64,000 bases of DNA from Poronia punctata (taxonomy: Eukaryota; Ascomycota; Sordariomycetes; Xylariales; Xylariaceae), in NCBI GenBank assembly GCA_022579005.1, contig MU401461.1:62001-126000 (forward strand), written 5' to 3'. The translations under genes and the position numbers were made by a program. A model generated the notes under the pieces. It saw only the letters and a list, made by a program, of their open reading frames with translations. It had not been told where the DNA came from and did no database searches. Positions 22,735-33,479 of this stretch are shown here, piece by piece; the stretch's first letter is position 1, and every line of letters begins with the position of its first letter.

Positions 22735-24649
22735 CTTGTCGGGGAGCCGCGAAGCGGTGGGACGGGGCAGCGCTGCTCGTTCCAAACACCTAGGCAGAAA
22801 AAGCTGTAGGTAAACTTTCGCAAAGGCTGGCGGCCCGAAGAGTGTCGGGATTGCCCGCTTCTTTTATAGGAGCCATATTACCCGTAAGACTAGACTAGGT
22901 AGGTTACCAAGTGAATCAATGCCTTGGTACCTTGCGTTGGTCCCGCCTTGGACTTCTCGAGATGGATATGGATCCCGCGCCATGGATCCATTATCCATCA
23001 TCCCACAGCTTATCTTGCATACCGATTATCGTAGGCGGACGACAATGGGTATAAGCTGGAGACCCCTATCAAATAACAAGCACGAGAGCACCGCCACGAG
23101 ATCGCCTGGTTCGTTGGGCTCACATCCCGGCACTGCCTGGATCGCTTGGCCTCTGAAGATTATCTTCTCTACCTTCCGGATTGGCTGCAGTCTTGGCATG
23201 GGCTCAGGGATGCGATGGGGTTTATGCTCTGGGAGTGGACGCGGCTGGATACTTCCTTCCTGATGTAGTTAAGCACACGGGCACACCACTTCCCAGCTGT
23301 AGCACTCACTAGAATACCTACCAGTCAAACCAGTTAAGAGCTTGACGCAAGGGAGCACAGCAGAAGTAGGTACCTACTCGTACATCACCTGCAGTGTCTA
23401 ACATAAGGTTACATGTAGGTAGTGGACTCCCCTTGACACCATTTACGAGTACAACATACACGACCCTGCTAGCAGTATCGACTTTTATGTCGGGTCAATT
23501 GGAATCTTCGTATTGGGGAAACACAAACCCGGGGTCCCCCGGTTGCTGACGGGCGTCACCTGTGGGTGGTAGGTAATGCCCGCAAATGACAGCGACAAGA
23601 CTTGCATAGTGGCGAGCCAAGATCTGGGGTCGTTCGGGCAGTTAGTCTTTTTACAGTAGAACTGTTTCGGCAGCTCTGATTTCAAGCTCTTTATCAGCCG
23701 AGCCGGCGTCGCTTGATTCTCGGCGAGTGGGGTCAGTCAATAAAACAACTCGAAACTTGAGTTAGATACGTGTATAGTACACTATTAGTCTATAATTCTT
23801 GGTTTTCGTGTCTTGAACTGTAAGATAGCTATCTTGATTGTTTCTAATCCGCCTATTGTGTATCGCAATTAGTAAAGTCATGATCTAAAATTCTGGTATT
23901 TTGTGATTAGAATGGGAAATCGGGAATGCGTGATGGCTTTGTCGGCCCCCACTTTGTACATACGCGTAGACCCTTTTGCTAATAACGGATCGTCGAACTT
24001 TTCTAGAAGGTCAAACACATCGTAATTTCCAACTGTAGGTATCTGCATCTGTCAGTGTCTCGGGACCCTGGGACTCAAACATTTTACACGTATACGTACG
24101 TCTCACCTATCGTCAAGATCACATGATTGTATCAACTGACCATCATCAACATTTTACATTACACATCTTGTTTGCGTTTGCGAAACTGAATAGTAGGTAC
24201 ATGTATCTACTATCTACATACTACGTGGAAACCCGAAGAGAGGTCACGTGGGGTGGTAAGGGGCGGCTGGCTGCCAAGGCACTTGCAGCCACAGTCGCGC
24301 CATTATAGTTAGCCCGGACCCACCTAAGATAGACGTTAAAATTCTACTACTACATACTACGTGGAGTAAAATAGGCCCTGGCCAATACTCTAACCTAGAA
24401 ATTACCAAAAAGAGGCCAGCATCCTTCCCTTGGCAGTGAGATGTACCCACGTACTACATTCGACTTGTTCTAGCCTAGCGGATAACTGCGCCGCTAATGT
24501 AGCCTATCAGGTAATGAGAATGATTTCTCCAGGATCTCGTGCGCGACTCGCTCTGTTGCAGACGTCGGAGACAGCGAGTCGAGGTTGATGTGACAAAGTA
24601 GCGAGCGTTTTAGAAAACGACATTCGCATCCTACCTACATCGATAGACC
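22735..24649. other. Divergent intergenic region, no gene seen
   Basis: This 1.9-kb region lies between the divergent S28 and SGNH genes. Open frames here (for example 22919-23263) lack recognisable motifs. A 16-bp direct repeat CTACATACTACGTGGA is present at 24214-24229 and 24350-24365, and TACGAGTA-type octamers lie at 23375 and 23444. Confidence 0.5.
22862..22868 (-). promoter_or_regulatory. TATA box of the S28 peptidase gene
   Basis: The minus strand reads CTATAAAAGAAG about 130 bp upstream of the start codon, a good TATA position for a short 5' leader. Inferred from sequence only. Confidence 0.5.
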
Positions 24650-26130
24650 ATGTTGATAAGTAGGTCGCGCATAGGCGGTGCAGGCGAGAAGTGGAGGCAG
24701 CTGTCAAAGTTGGCCAGGTTTGCCCTTGTAACTACTGCTGTTTGCTTTGTCCTCGGTAAGCCCCGATCGTCCCCCTTATTTTTTTCATCTTTGCTGCTGC
24801 CAGATGAATGAAACAAGAAACAATACTGATATTACATCGATAGCCCTGTTGTGGGGTACTGGCACTGTGGACGTCGACTATATGCGTGATAAGTTCAAGG
24901 CTCTGTCCGATACCAACAGCGATGAACCCATACCGGAGGAAAAGAACGAGACGCCCATCATCGACGGTGTTCCCAACGATCAAAATGATCGCCCTATCCC
25001 CGAAGGCGTCTTAGAGGAGCCCGAGGATAACCAACGCGTCACTGACGGCGATGATGTCGACAAAGATGTCGTTGACGAGGAGAAGACGCCGGTTGATACT
25101 AAGCCTGTCGATCACCAGCCGCACAAGGAGACCAAACCGGAGAAGACAACCGTTGAAGACACCCCAGCGCCATACAAACCGAAGCCGATCCATACGGAAG
25201 AAGAAGAGAAACCAGGATCCAAGGCCCTCGCCGGCGGTGTCCCGATCCGTGTCATGTTCATCGGCGCATCGATGACACTAGGCGATCCGCCGCAGGGAGC
25301 CTATCGCAAGCAACTTCAGGAGTGGATGATATCGCTCGGAAACAAGGTGAATTCGGTTGGCGTAGTACGTATTAACCCCAAGGCCACACTTTACTTGCCT
25401 GCCCCCTCTCCCGCCAAAAGCCAAGACTAACCACACCATTCCCAACAAACAGAGACGCTTCGGACAATTCAAAGACAACGACGTGCAAGCCTACCCAGCC
25501 ACACCCATCAAGAACCTACACAAGAAATCCCTCAAAGCCATACCGGAAATGCAGCCGAACCTAATAATCGTCAACGCCGGCTCAAGCGACTGTTTCCAAG
25601 AGAAGCACGGCTGGGGATCCGCCCACGGGTACGACCACACGCGGGATCTCCTAGAATTCATCTTCGAAGCCACGCCCGACGCGGCCGTCATCGTGTCGAC
25701 GCTAGTGCCGAGCACGAACCCGGACTACGAGCGCTGCATCAAGAGCATGAATGCGCAGATCCGCCAGGTCGCGCTCGATCTGAGCCGCGAGGGCTACCAC
25801 GTCTTGCTCTCGGAACAACACTACGACCAGGGCATGTCCAATCGCGTCACCGAAAACTTCATCAAGCCCGATAAGATGCATCCCACTTTCCAAGGGTGGG
25901 AGATGATGGGCGAGATCTATAAGCTGGATATCCTCGAGCTCGATAAGAGGGGCTGGATCGTCGCGCCTGTAGAGAACGGCATCATGGCTGATGGGGAGGC
26001 CGAGAAGGATCTTGAGGAGGCAGAAGGGAAAGACAAGGAAGAAAAAGAAAAAGAAGAAGAAGAAGAAGGAAAGGATGATAAGAAAACTACTCGGCGTCGT
26101 AGTCGCGCGAGACGGGGTTCTATGCAGTAG
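24650..26130 (+). CDS. Membrane-anchored SGNH (GDSL-like) hydrolase
   Basis: This is a probable type II membrane esterase or acyl-hydrolase of the SGNH superfamily. Proposed exons are 24650-24755, 24844-25364 and 25453-26130, giving 434 residues. Exon 1 encodes a basic start and, across the phase-1 junction, one continuous hydrophobic anchor (FALVTTAVCFVLALLWG, residues about 24-40). Residues 55-165 are an acidic, Pro/Glu/Lys-rich stalk. The catalytic domain has block I VMFIGASMTLGD (Ser nucleophile), block III NAGSSD and block V DKMHP (Asp/His). The tail is a Lys/Glu/Arg run (about residues 385-434). The intron 2 donor could be 3 bases earlier (GTAGTA); GTACGT is the better match. Exon 1 is an inference from the acceptor giving a perfect anchor. 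Similar fungal enzymes include deacetylase-like wall proteins; the substrate is unknown. Confidence 0.8.
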
Positions 26131-27098
26131 GTACCTAATTAGGTTTTCTAGCCACGTGGGTTGGCATAGTTGATATATTTAAAACTTGTAGTTTCTACTG
26201 GTCTAGATCAAGTAGGCAATTAATTAATGTACGTATACGAGTAGATGATGAAAGTGTGACATCTCACATATACACCGGACGTAAATGACCTTTTTTTGCT
26301 TTGCTGCAGTTTCATCTGCAGCCACGGTGACACGCATTGACCTGTGTATCCCCAACCAACCAATGACATCCTCACGCTACACATGGAACCTTATTGGGCC
26401 CGGTGTCTACACGTATGAAAACATGCTTTCTTTTTGTCTTTCATGGGTTATAATCGATCATCAAAGTGACCCTGAATAATACGACCAGCTGAGAGTTCTG
26501 GTCGGGTTACATGTTACGGTTGTATCCGCAACATTGGAAAATTAGCACAAGGTATAAAGGGGTTCGACCGAAGCATTTAAGTTCGAACTGTCTTGCGAGT
26601 ACCGGCGTAGCTGAAGATAGTCTCGGCATAAATAACGAGGTATTACTATCAAGTTGATACCGTTTTTACACCGGAATATTCTTCTACTCTACTGTGGAGG
26701 CCAAGTCGGGTCTTCAGAGGTTCGACTTTGAATATATTAATTACTGCTGCCAGAACATGTCTCGGCATGAACCTGATTAACTCACCACAATCCTCTGTTG
26801 GTAAAGGTAAAGGGGTACGTCGCCATCAATGGCTCGAATAAACTAGATGCAAAAATACGGACATTTAGGACTATTTGCGTCCGTCATGCTGAGTTTTGTC
26901 ATGATAAACCACCTAGGTAAGAGACTCGGTACGGCTGTTAAGGGTATCAATTACAACTAAAGGAACCGATCATAAGAACTAGACGATTACATCTAATCAA
27001 CTTATTTCATATCCCCAAACGCCGTCTCAAGAGAGAAAACATCGCTCGCTTGCCAATTCCCATATGCCCTTTGCCATTATGCGCCGATTCCCAAGCTT
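26131..27098. other. Intergenic between convergent genes, no gene seen
   Basis: About 1 kb separates the stops of the SGNH hydrolase (plus) and the PIPK-like gene (minus). A TACGAGTA octamer lies at 26236. No supported gene. Confidence 0.5.
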
Positions 27099-28253
27099 TC
27101 ACTCTTCGACCTCGACGAATTCTTCGCACATCTCTAGGAACCTGTCCCGATACTCGGTGCTCTCAGCGGTGATGCTCATCGGGCCCTGCTCATCTATCAG
27201 GTTATATCCGTTGACCAGGCCGGTCATAACCTTTGCATGCACTGTATGCTTTGCCCAGAAGAAATCAAGTATAGCTGCTCGATAGACTTCTTTGCCATCG
27301 CTAGAAAGGATGCCCGTCCGCCAGCTCGGTGGGTTAGGAGGGGAGAAGGGTGGTTGTGAAGGCGGGATCGGCTCGTTGCTCTCTTGGCCTGGCTCTAACC
27401 TCGGTTGATCCTCAGGGCTGGACACATCGGCGGCGGATATTCGGACGAGGAAAAGGGAGTAGTCCACAGTATTGTTGTCAGCAAGTAGCTTCGTATCCTT
27501 CTTCAGAAGTTCTCTAAACCGAGCGGCGTCTTCTTTGGTAAGCCTGACCTTGTCGTTGAACTCGTCGGCAAGCTTCGACTTGGTCGCCTCGGTGGCCAAT
27601 GCGCCACCTGCAATATCTCTCTCCGGGTAGAAGAACGACATGGGCTTGAGGTCCCACGATTCCCATTTACGCTCGCGGCCATCCGCCGAAGCGTGATTTT
27701 GACCATATAGGATGTTTTCCATGACGATATGATGGCTAGGCGCGAGGCCCAGGAACTCGCCGATGCTCTTGTGGGTCCTCTCGAGCATATCCGTGATTCG
27801 AACTAGCAGACTTTCCGGATTTTCCTTCATATGTTCCGCGTAGGGCAACAACAACTCGTTCTTGAAGAAATCATGTTCGAAATGGCGAGGGACCGACTTG
27901 ACAAGGTAGGCTCCGTCACTGGTTTGAAAAAAGGTTGATCCGCTGTATCCCATGTCGCCCATGGATTCTAATACGTCGTTCTTCTTGTTCTGCTTCTTCT
28001 TCTTTCGGGCGGTAGGGCCGTCGATGCTTTCGGCACCGAAGCTTGCCCTATAGTCCTTCTCTTGTATCTGCCATACACCCCGCAACGCTCGAAAAAGATC
28101 GGGTTGGACCAAGCGGAATGTCAGCCAGAATAATCGGAAAATCCTCAGGGCTCGCGATATAAAAGATGGCTTGTGAGCAGGTTCGCCGGTGGGTAAAGTG
28201 GTCAATATGGCGTAGACCACCGAACGCGCGATGAGTACTTCGCGCCGCGCCAT
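27099..28253 (-). CDS. PIPK-fold lipid-kinase-like protein
   Basis: This is a single-exon protein of 384 residues with a phosphatidylinositol-phosphate kinase fold. Visible PIPK landmarks in order are the glycine-rich loop GYSGSTFF; the ATP-site lysine in AYLVKSVPRHFEHDFFKNEL; LLPYAEHMKENPESLL; IVMENILYG; a WDLKPMSF block where canonical kinases have DLKGS; DYSLFLVRI (canonical MDYSLL); AAILDFFWAKH (canonical IIDFLQ); and SITAESTEYRDRFLEM (canonical activation-loop/C-terminal block). Key Asp and Lys positions are kept, but the GST of the catalytic loop is replaced. It lacks the long N-terminal regions of Mss4 or Fab1. It is probably a fungal PIPK-like paralogue whose activity is uncertain. 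A Lys-rich patch (RKKKKQNKK, about 83-91) could bind membranes or act as a nuclear signal. Confidence 0.82.
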   Translation of the reverse strand: MARREVLIARSVVYAILTTLPTGEPAHKPSFISRALRIFRLFWLTFRLVQPDLFRALRGVWQIQEKDYRASFGAESIDGPTARKKKKQNKKNDVLESMGDMGYSGSTFFQTSDGAYLVKSVPRHFEHDFFKNELLLPYAEHMKENPESLLVRITDMLERTHKSIGEFLGLAPSHHIVMENILYGQNHASADGRERKWESWDLKPMSFFYPERDIAGGALATEATKSKLADEFNDKVRLTKEDAARFRELLKKDTKLLADNNTVDYSLFLVRISAADVSSPEDQPRLEPGQESNEPIPPSQPPFSPPNPPSWRTGILSSDGKEVYRAAILDFFWAKHTVHAKVMTGLVNGYNLIDEQGPMSITAESTEYRDRFLEMCEEFVEVEE

Positions 28254-28982
28254 GATGAAAATTAGATGCCCGTGTTGCTATCTTAGTAGCATGATATAAC
28301 GGCGTGGTAATTAGGAGAGTAGAACAAGAGCTTTGTTATAAAATCAAATAGGAAAACTGCACAGAATAGGTATTATGTAGTGTTGGAGATAACATTCTGT
28401 CAGCTTTCCTTGGGCCAATGGTGGTAACTGACGTCATGATTTTACCCTTGACGCGCCAGGCACGAGCACGTTGCCAAGGTAAGCTAATACAGGTATGTAT
28501 TAGCGGTATACTATAGCAGGTTAGATTCCAACTGTCAGGTCCCTGCAGGAACTTCCCGCAAGACATCGTCGATCTGGACCTACGTGTAGAATCGTAGATG
28601 CCACAACGTACAAGTAGATAGAGAGTCAAATAACAGAACTGGACACCTAGGGGTATGCTGTTTACTCACCGCCTCCTAAGCAGGTATCTACATACCTAGT
28701 ACTTGTTAGTATTAATTGACTCCTTATTCCCAACTTCTATCTACTTACGCTGGGAAGGAAGTGTAAACATACATACGAAGCAGTTGTCCAATGTCAACTC
28801 TACATACACGGCCTTCTCCATCTGAGCTACCCTACTTATCTCGACTCCAATTTACACTACGAGTAGGTTAACGAAACATCCAAGACTGCAATTGACAAGT
28901 ACAAGTTAGGTATGCCATGTATCAAGAGAGGGGGAAAAAATATAACCTTAGCTTATAGCTAAAATCAATTACCCAGACTAGG
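28254..28982. other. Intergenic, no gene seen
   Basis: This is the upstream region of the PIPK-like gene. A TACGAGTA octamer lies at 28858. It ends at the border of a small transposon. Confidence 0.5.
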
Positions 28983-29392
28983 TACAGTGGGAGTTCAAAA
29001 GTTCCGAGCAGCACGATGTTTTACACCAAAACTTAACGTTTTTGACTGCGTATAACCCTTTCCTTATAACAAATAAAAAATAATAAAAAATATAATAAAA
29101 TAAAAGAAAATAAAACATTTATTTTTATAACCGGTACTTTTTTTTTGTTAACTTTTCGGTAAGATATAGACGATTTAAGCAAGTACTCTTTTTTAAAAAT
29201 ATTTCTTTTTGCTTTAATTAATTAAATAAAATAGCTATTAAAACAAATAAAGTATTATTAAATAGAGAATAAAAATCTCTATCTTATAGTTAATAACTTA
29301 CAATTGTTATTTATTATATTTTATTTTTTATAAATTTCCTAACATAAAATTCTTTTTTTACTTTTGCTCAAAACATATAAACTAGTACTGTA
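28983..29392. mobile_element. Non-autonomous Tc1/mariner-type element (MITE), copy 2, mutated
   Basis: The left end TACAGTGGGAG...GAGCAGCACG is followed by GATGTTTTACACCAAAACTT, which is also found, inverted, at the right end of the element at 7126-7534. The right end GCTCAAAAC...TACTGTA (29375-29392) is a decayed inverted repeat. The outer TA pair is the probable target duplication. Its length of 410 bp nearly equals copy 1 (409). The interior is AT-saturated and the right repeat has lost most of its GC, consistent with RIP. Confidence 0.72.
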
Positions 29393-29439
29393 CGTATAAG
29401 TCTAAAAGTAAAGAAGCCGCAAGCTAACAGCAAACATCC

Positions 29440-32204
29440 TACTAGGGGGCCTACCCTTCGTAGTCCTCTTTGCTACGCAGAGGGGGCAACATTAATATCG
29501 ATCACTTTAAAAATCATTGTTTAGTTAACTGTAAGCTTTATACCTAATTTATATAGGAAAACCACCAAAACGCAAGCAAAATTACTACTTTTAACAAGCT
29601 ACTATAATTGCATTATAATTAATAATAATGTATAAAGTAGTTAGTAAGTTAAAAAAATAGTTTTTATAGTGTTTTTAGCGTTTTTAGCCTTATTTTAGTA
29701 TAATTAAGTTATTTATAGCGTTTTAAGCCTAAGGGGCTTTTATATTATTATATAGCCTTTATAAAGTTAAAGCCTTTAAAAGAGAAAGGCTTAAAGGCAG
29801 TTTTACCTTGCTATTGCTTTTTTATTATTAAAGTTATTGTTAAAGTTTATTTTAAAAAAATTGTTTAATTTTATAGCATTGTTATTAAGCTTTAAAAAGC
29901 TTTATAGTTTATTTAGCTTAATAAGCACATACTTATTATTACTTATAATAGCCTTTTTAAAGTTAAAGCCTTTTTAGTTATATAAAAAAGGCTTATTAAC
30001 GTAGTAAATTTATTTAAAAAAAAGTATAAAGTTTATATTTACTATAAATAAAAAAAGCTGTTTATTTTTTTTACTAGCTTAAAAAAGGTGCCCTTTACTA
30101 TAAAAAATATAGTTATCTTTTTTTTTTACGTTTTTTAACTAGTTATAAAAGTAATAATAGCCTTTTTTATTACGCTACTACTTTTTTTTTAGTTTTTTTT
30201 TTTGCTTTTTTTTAATAGCTTTAAATATTTTTATTTGCTTAGCTATAGCTTTTTATTTTTTTTAGCCTTTTTTATAGCTACTTAATCTTTTAGCTTACTA
30301 GCGCTAACGCTATTAAAACGCTACCTTTAAAGCTTATAAAACCGCTTTTAAGTTTTATTTACTATAGTATTTTTTTAAGTAATAATTAACTTAATATGTT
30401 AATTATTTACTTGTTTTAGCATAATAGCTTAGTTAAGCGTTTTATATACTAATTAAAAAGCTTTTTATAAAAGTAATAAAAAAAGCAAGTTTAGTATATT
30501 TATATACTTTTTATATAAGTAAGCTATATTAAATTTTGCTTATATAAATACGTTATTAAACAATAGCAATAATAGCACTTTTAAAGTACTTTAGTTAGCT
30601 AACTTTTATTTTAAAACGTTAATAATAAAAAAAAGCTTATAAAGCTAAAATCTTGCTATTTTAAAGCTTTTTATTAAGTTTTTAGTAATAAAGCTAAAAT
30701 AGTATATATTATTAAAAGCTATAATAAAATTAATATAAGTATAAGTAAGTTTACTTTTATAAAAGTAGTTTTTAAAAGTATATTAGTATTTAGCTTTTAT
30801 AGCTTTAAATATATTAAAATTTAAAAGCTAAAAAAAATAAGTTAAATAAAAAAATAAAAATAAAAAAATAATATAATATTATAAGCAATATTTACTTGCT
30901 TTAATGTTAATATAGCTAAAAAAGTTATTTAAAGTTAATATTTGCTAAATTTTACGCTTTTTTAAGTACTTTTATATATTATCTTTAATAGCAAGGTTGC
31001 TTTTATTTTTTATAAAAGTTATGCTATACTTATTAATACTAAACTACTTTTAAAAAGTAAATTGCTACCTTAACTTAAAATTTATAGCTTTATAGCTAAA
31101 AGTAAAAAATTGTTTAAAAAAATGCTTATTAAAGTGCTTTAGCTAGTTAACCTATATTTTTTAAGTAGTAAAGCTATTTTTAAAGCATATAAATTGCGTT
31201 TTTAACCCTATTTTTAACTTAGCTTATACTACTAAAAAAAATACTTTAAAAATTATATATAGCAAAATAGCCTTGCTTATAGCTAAACTATACCTAATAT
31301 AAGTAGTACTTCTTTTATTACTATAATTACTTATTTTAAGCGTTTTAAAGTTTTTAAGTATAGTAATAGTAATAACTTTAATATTATTGCTAACGTAGCT
31401 AATTTATATGCTTATTTTGTTTATATTTTAATTATTATTTATAAAAATATTATATTTTTTAACTATTTTAGCGTATAAGTTATAAAACGCTTTAATTAAC
31501 TTAATTTTTTATTATAAAGTAAAGCATTTAGTATTAATAGCTTTTATTTTTTAGCAGCGCAATTTAAAATATAAAGTAAAAATATAACAAAAGGTTTAGC
31601 TAAAAATAAAGCTTATAAAAAATAAATAGCGCGCTTAAAGTTTAGTTATAATTATATTTATTATACTTTTTATAAGTAGCAGGCCTTTATAAGTAATAAA
31701 GCATATATATAAAGTTAACGCTTTATTTTTAGCTTTAGTTAATATAGCAAGCTTGCTATAAAGCTTTTTAAGCAAATTATTAATATTACTGCTTTTTATA
31801 TGCTTTAAAGCATTAAAAATACTGCTTTAAAGGATTTTAAAGCGTTTTATAGTATTATAAGTTAAAAAAGCCTTTATATAAAAGTACTTAAAATAGCTTA
31901 CAATAAGTAACTTGCAATAAAAGCGGTTTTTTTAGTTTAAAATCTACTTTGCTGCCTTATTTACTTTTAAAAAGCTAATTATATTTATTAGCATTATTTT
32001 GCTATAAAAAACAAAGTTAAAATAGCTTTAAGTAAATTATATTAACGCGTTAAAAATAGTAATTTTGCTTACGTTTTAGTAGTTTTCCTATACAAATTAA
32101 ATATAAAGCTTATAGTTAACTAAACAATAATTTTTAAAGTAATTAATATTAATGTTGCCCCCTCTGCGTAGCAGAGGGGACCACAAAGGGTGGGCCCCCT
32201 AGTA
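29440..32204. mobile_element. 2.76-kb AT-saturated DNA transposon relic with GC-rich terminal inverted repeats
   Basis: Ends: CTAGGGGGCCTACCCTTCGT at 29442 continues through CTACGCAGAGGGGGCAACAT and TAATAT (to about 29500); its inverse lies at about 32143-32202 (ATGTTGCCCCCTCTGCGTAG ... GTGGGCCCCCTAG). Allowing a few mismatches, the repeat is nearly 60 bp. TA directly outside both ends (29440-29441, 32203-32204) is a TA target duplication, as in Tc1/mariner-like elements. The interior is almost entirely A/T with TA- and TTTA-rich words and stop codons in every frame, the usual outcome of RIP. No transposase can be read. The length would suit a former autonomous element, which is inference. 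It begins 48 bp after the smaller element on its left. Confidence 0.82.
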
Positions 32205-33479
32205 ACAGACCACCCTGCTAACTTACTTTTGTCAAGTAACAAAGGAACAATCCATTATACGCATCATAAACAATCATGTCTTTCATACTCACGCCAGCTG
32301 ATCCTTCATTACCTTTCACTTCGCTCTTGATCCTTTCATCCCACAATCCCCTTATGAATAACAAACAAACCTTTTAATGTCTATTAAAAACTATTAAATC
32401 ATCTAACCCCTCGCCAAGCCCGTCCGTCCGTCCGTCCAACAATCCCCAACAAATAGAAATAACACATCAACTTACTCGTAGATCGAGACCGAACCTTTGA
32501 CGACAGCGTATTTAACCATCAAAAATAAAAGGTTTCCCGCATCGTCAAGAAAACTGCGAGTATATAAACTGCTACTACAACAACAGGAAACGCCAGTCAT
32601 ATCCAGGTAAGACAAGGTAAGGCAAGGTACAACGTACACACCAAGCCCTCACTATTATTATTCCCCTTCTACTTAATCCTACTTAATCCTACTTACCTAA
32701 ACCCTCCTACCAAAAAAAAAAAAAAAAGAATGCATCTCCTTCTCCTCACCCCCCTACTCCTTCACATCCACATCCCCGTATCCATATTCCTTTCTCTTCT
32801 TTCATACACACTTAACCTTACTACTTTCCACTCCAGATTCCAACTCCTACTACAACAACAACACCTCGTGTCAAATTCTAATTCTGCCATCCACCGCCAC
32901 CACCTCCTCGAGTACATCTGGGAATTCCATTTCCGCCCGTCCGCTCGTTTAATCCTCATCTGTCTCGGTTGGGCAATGCAGAATTTAGAGCCCGATGCTG
33001 CTGATTTATATCTCAGTCTGGAGTTATAAGAGACGCCGAAAATGCCTAAGGTAGGTTAGGTACGAGTAGTGAGGAATACAGATAGTAAGCAATACAAGTT
33101 AGGGATTGACGGGGGAACAGGGAAAATACGACTACATAAAGATAAAGAGGTAAATGGATCGTGATATACTAATAGTTATCCAACCATGCACAAATTCTAT
33201 TAGTTATGACAAGCAGTGACTCCCCGGTGGCCCATCGATATCGATCTTGAGGAATATAAGCCAAGTATTCGAGTTATATAGAAAAAAGGTTATATACATA
33301 AAGTGAAGGAGTAATAAATGATGATGCTGTAAAGCCAGCTTAGCCGTTCTAGGGGTATCAATAATCGTCATCGTGAATATGTCCAATAGCAAAAAGGCCA
33401 ATCGATTAAATGGTTCTCCCAAGCATCTGCCGACTTTGACGAGTTACGACCTCGTCGTCAGGCAAGACAAGGCATGGTC
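32205..33479. other. Intergenic, no convincing gene
   Basis: Normal base composition resumes directly at the transposon edge. A CCGT simple repeat lies at 32419-32437, a poly-A run at about 32713-32727, and TACGAGTA-type octamers at 32473 and 33061. An open frame at 32730-33029 starts right after the poly-A run but is low-complexity Leu/His/Ser with no recognisable family; I do not call it. Confidence 0.5.

Noticed and set aside
32730..33029. Open frame of 99 codons after a poly-A run beside the transposon relic
   Set aside because: Low-complexity Leu/His/Ser composition, no recognisable motif and no splice partners; it looks like chance in C/T-rich DNA.
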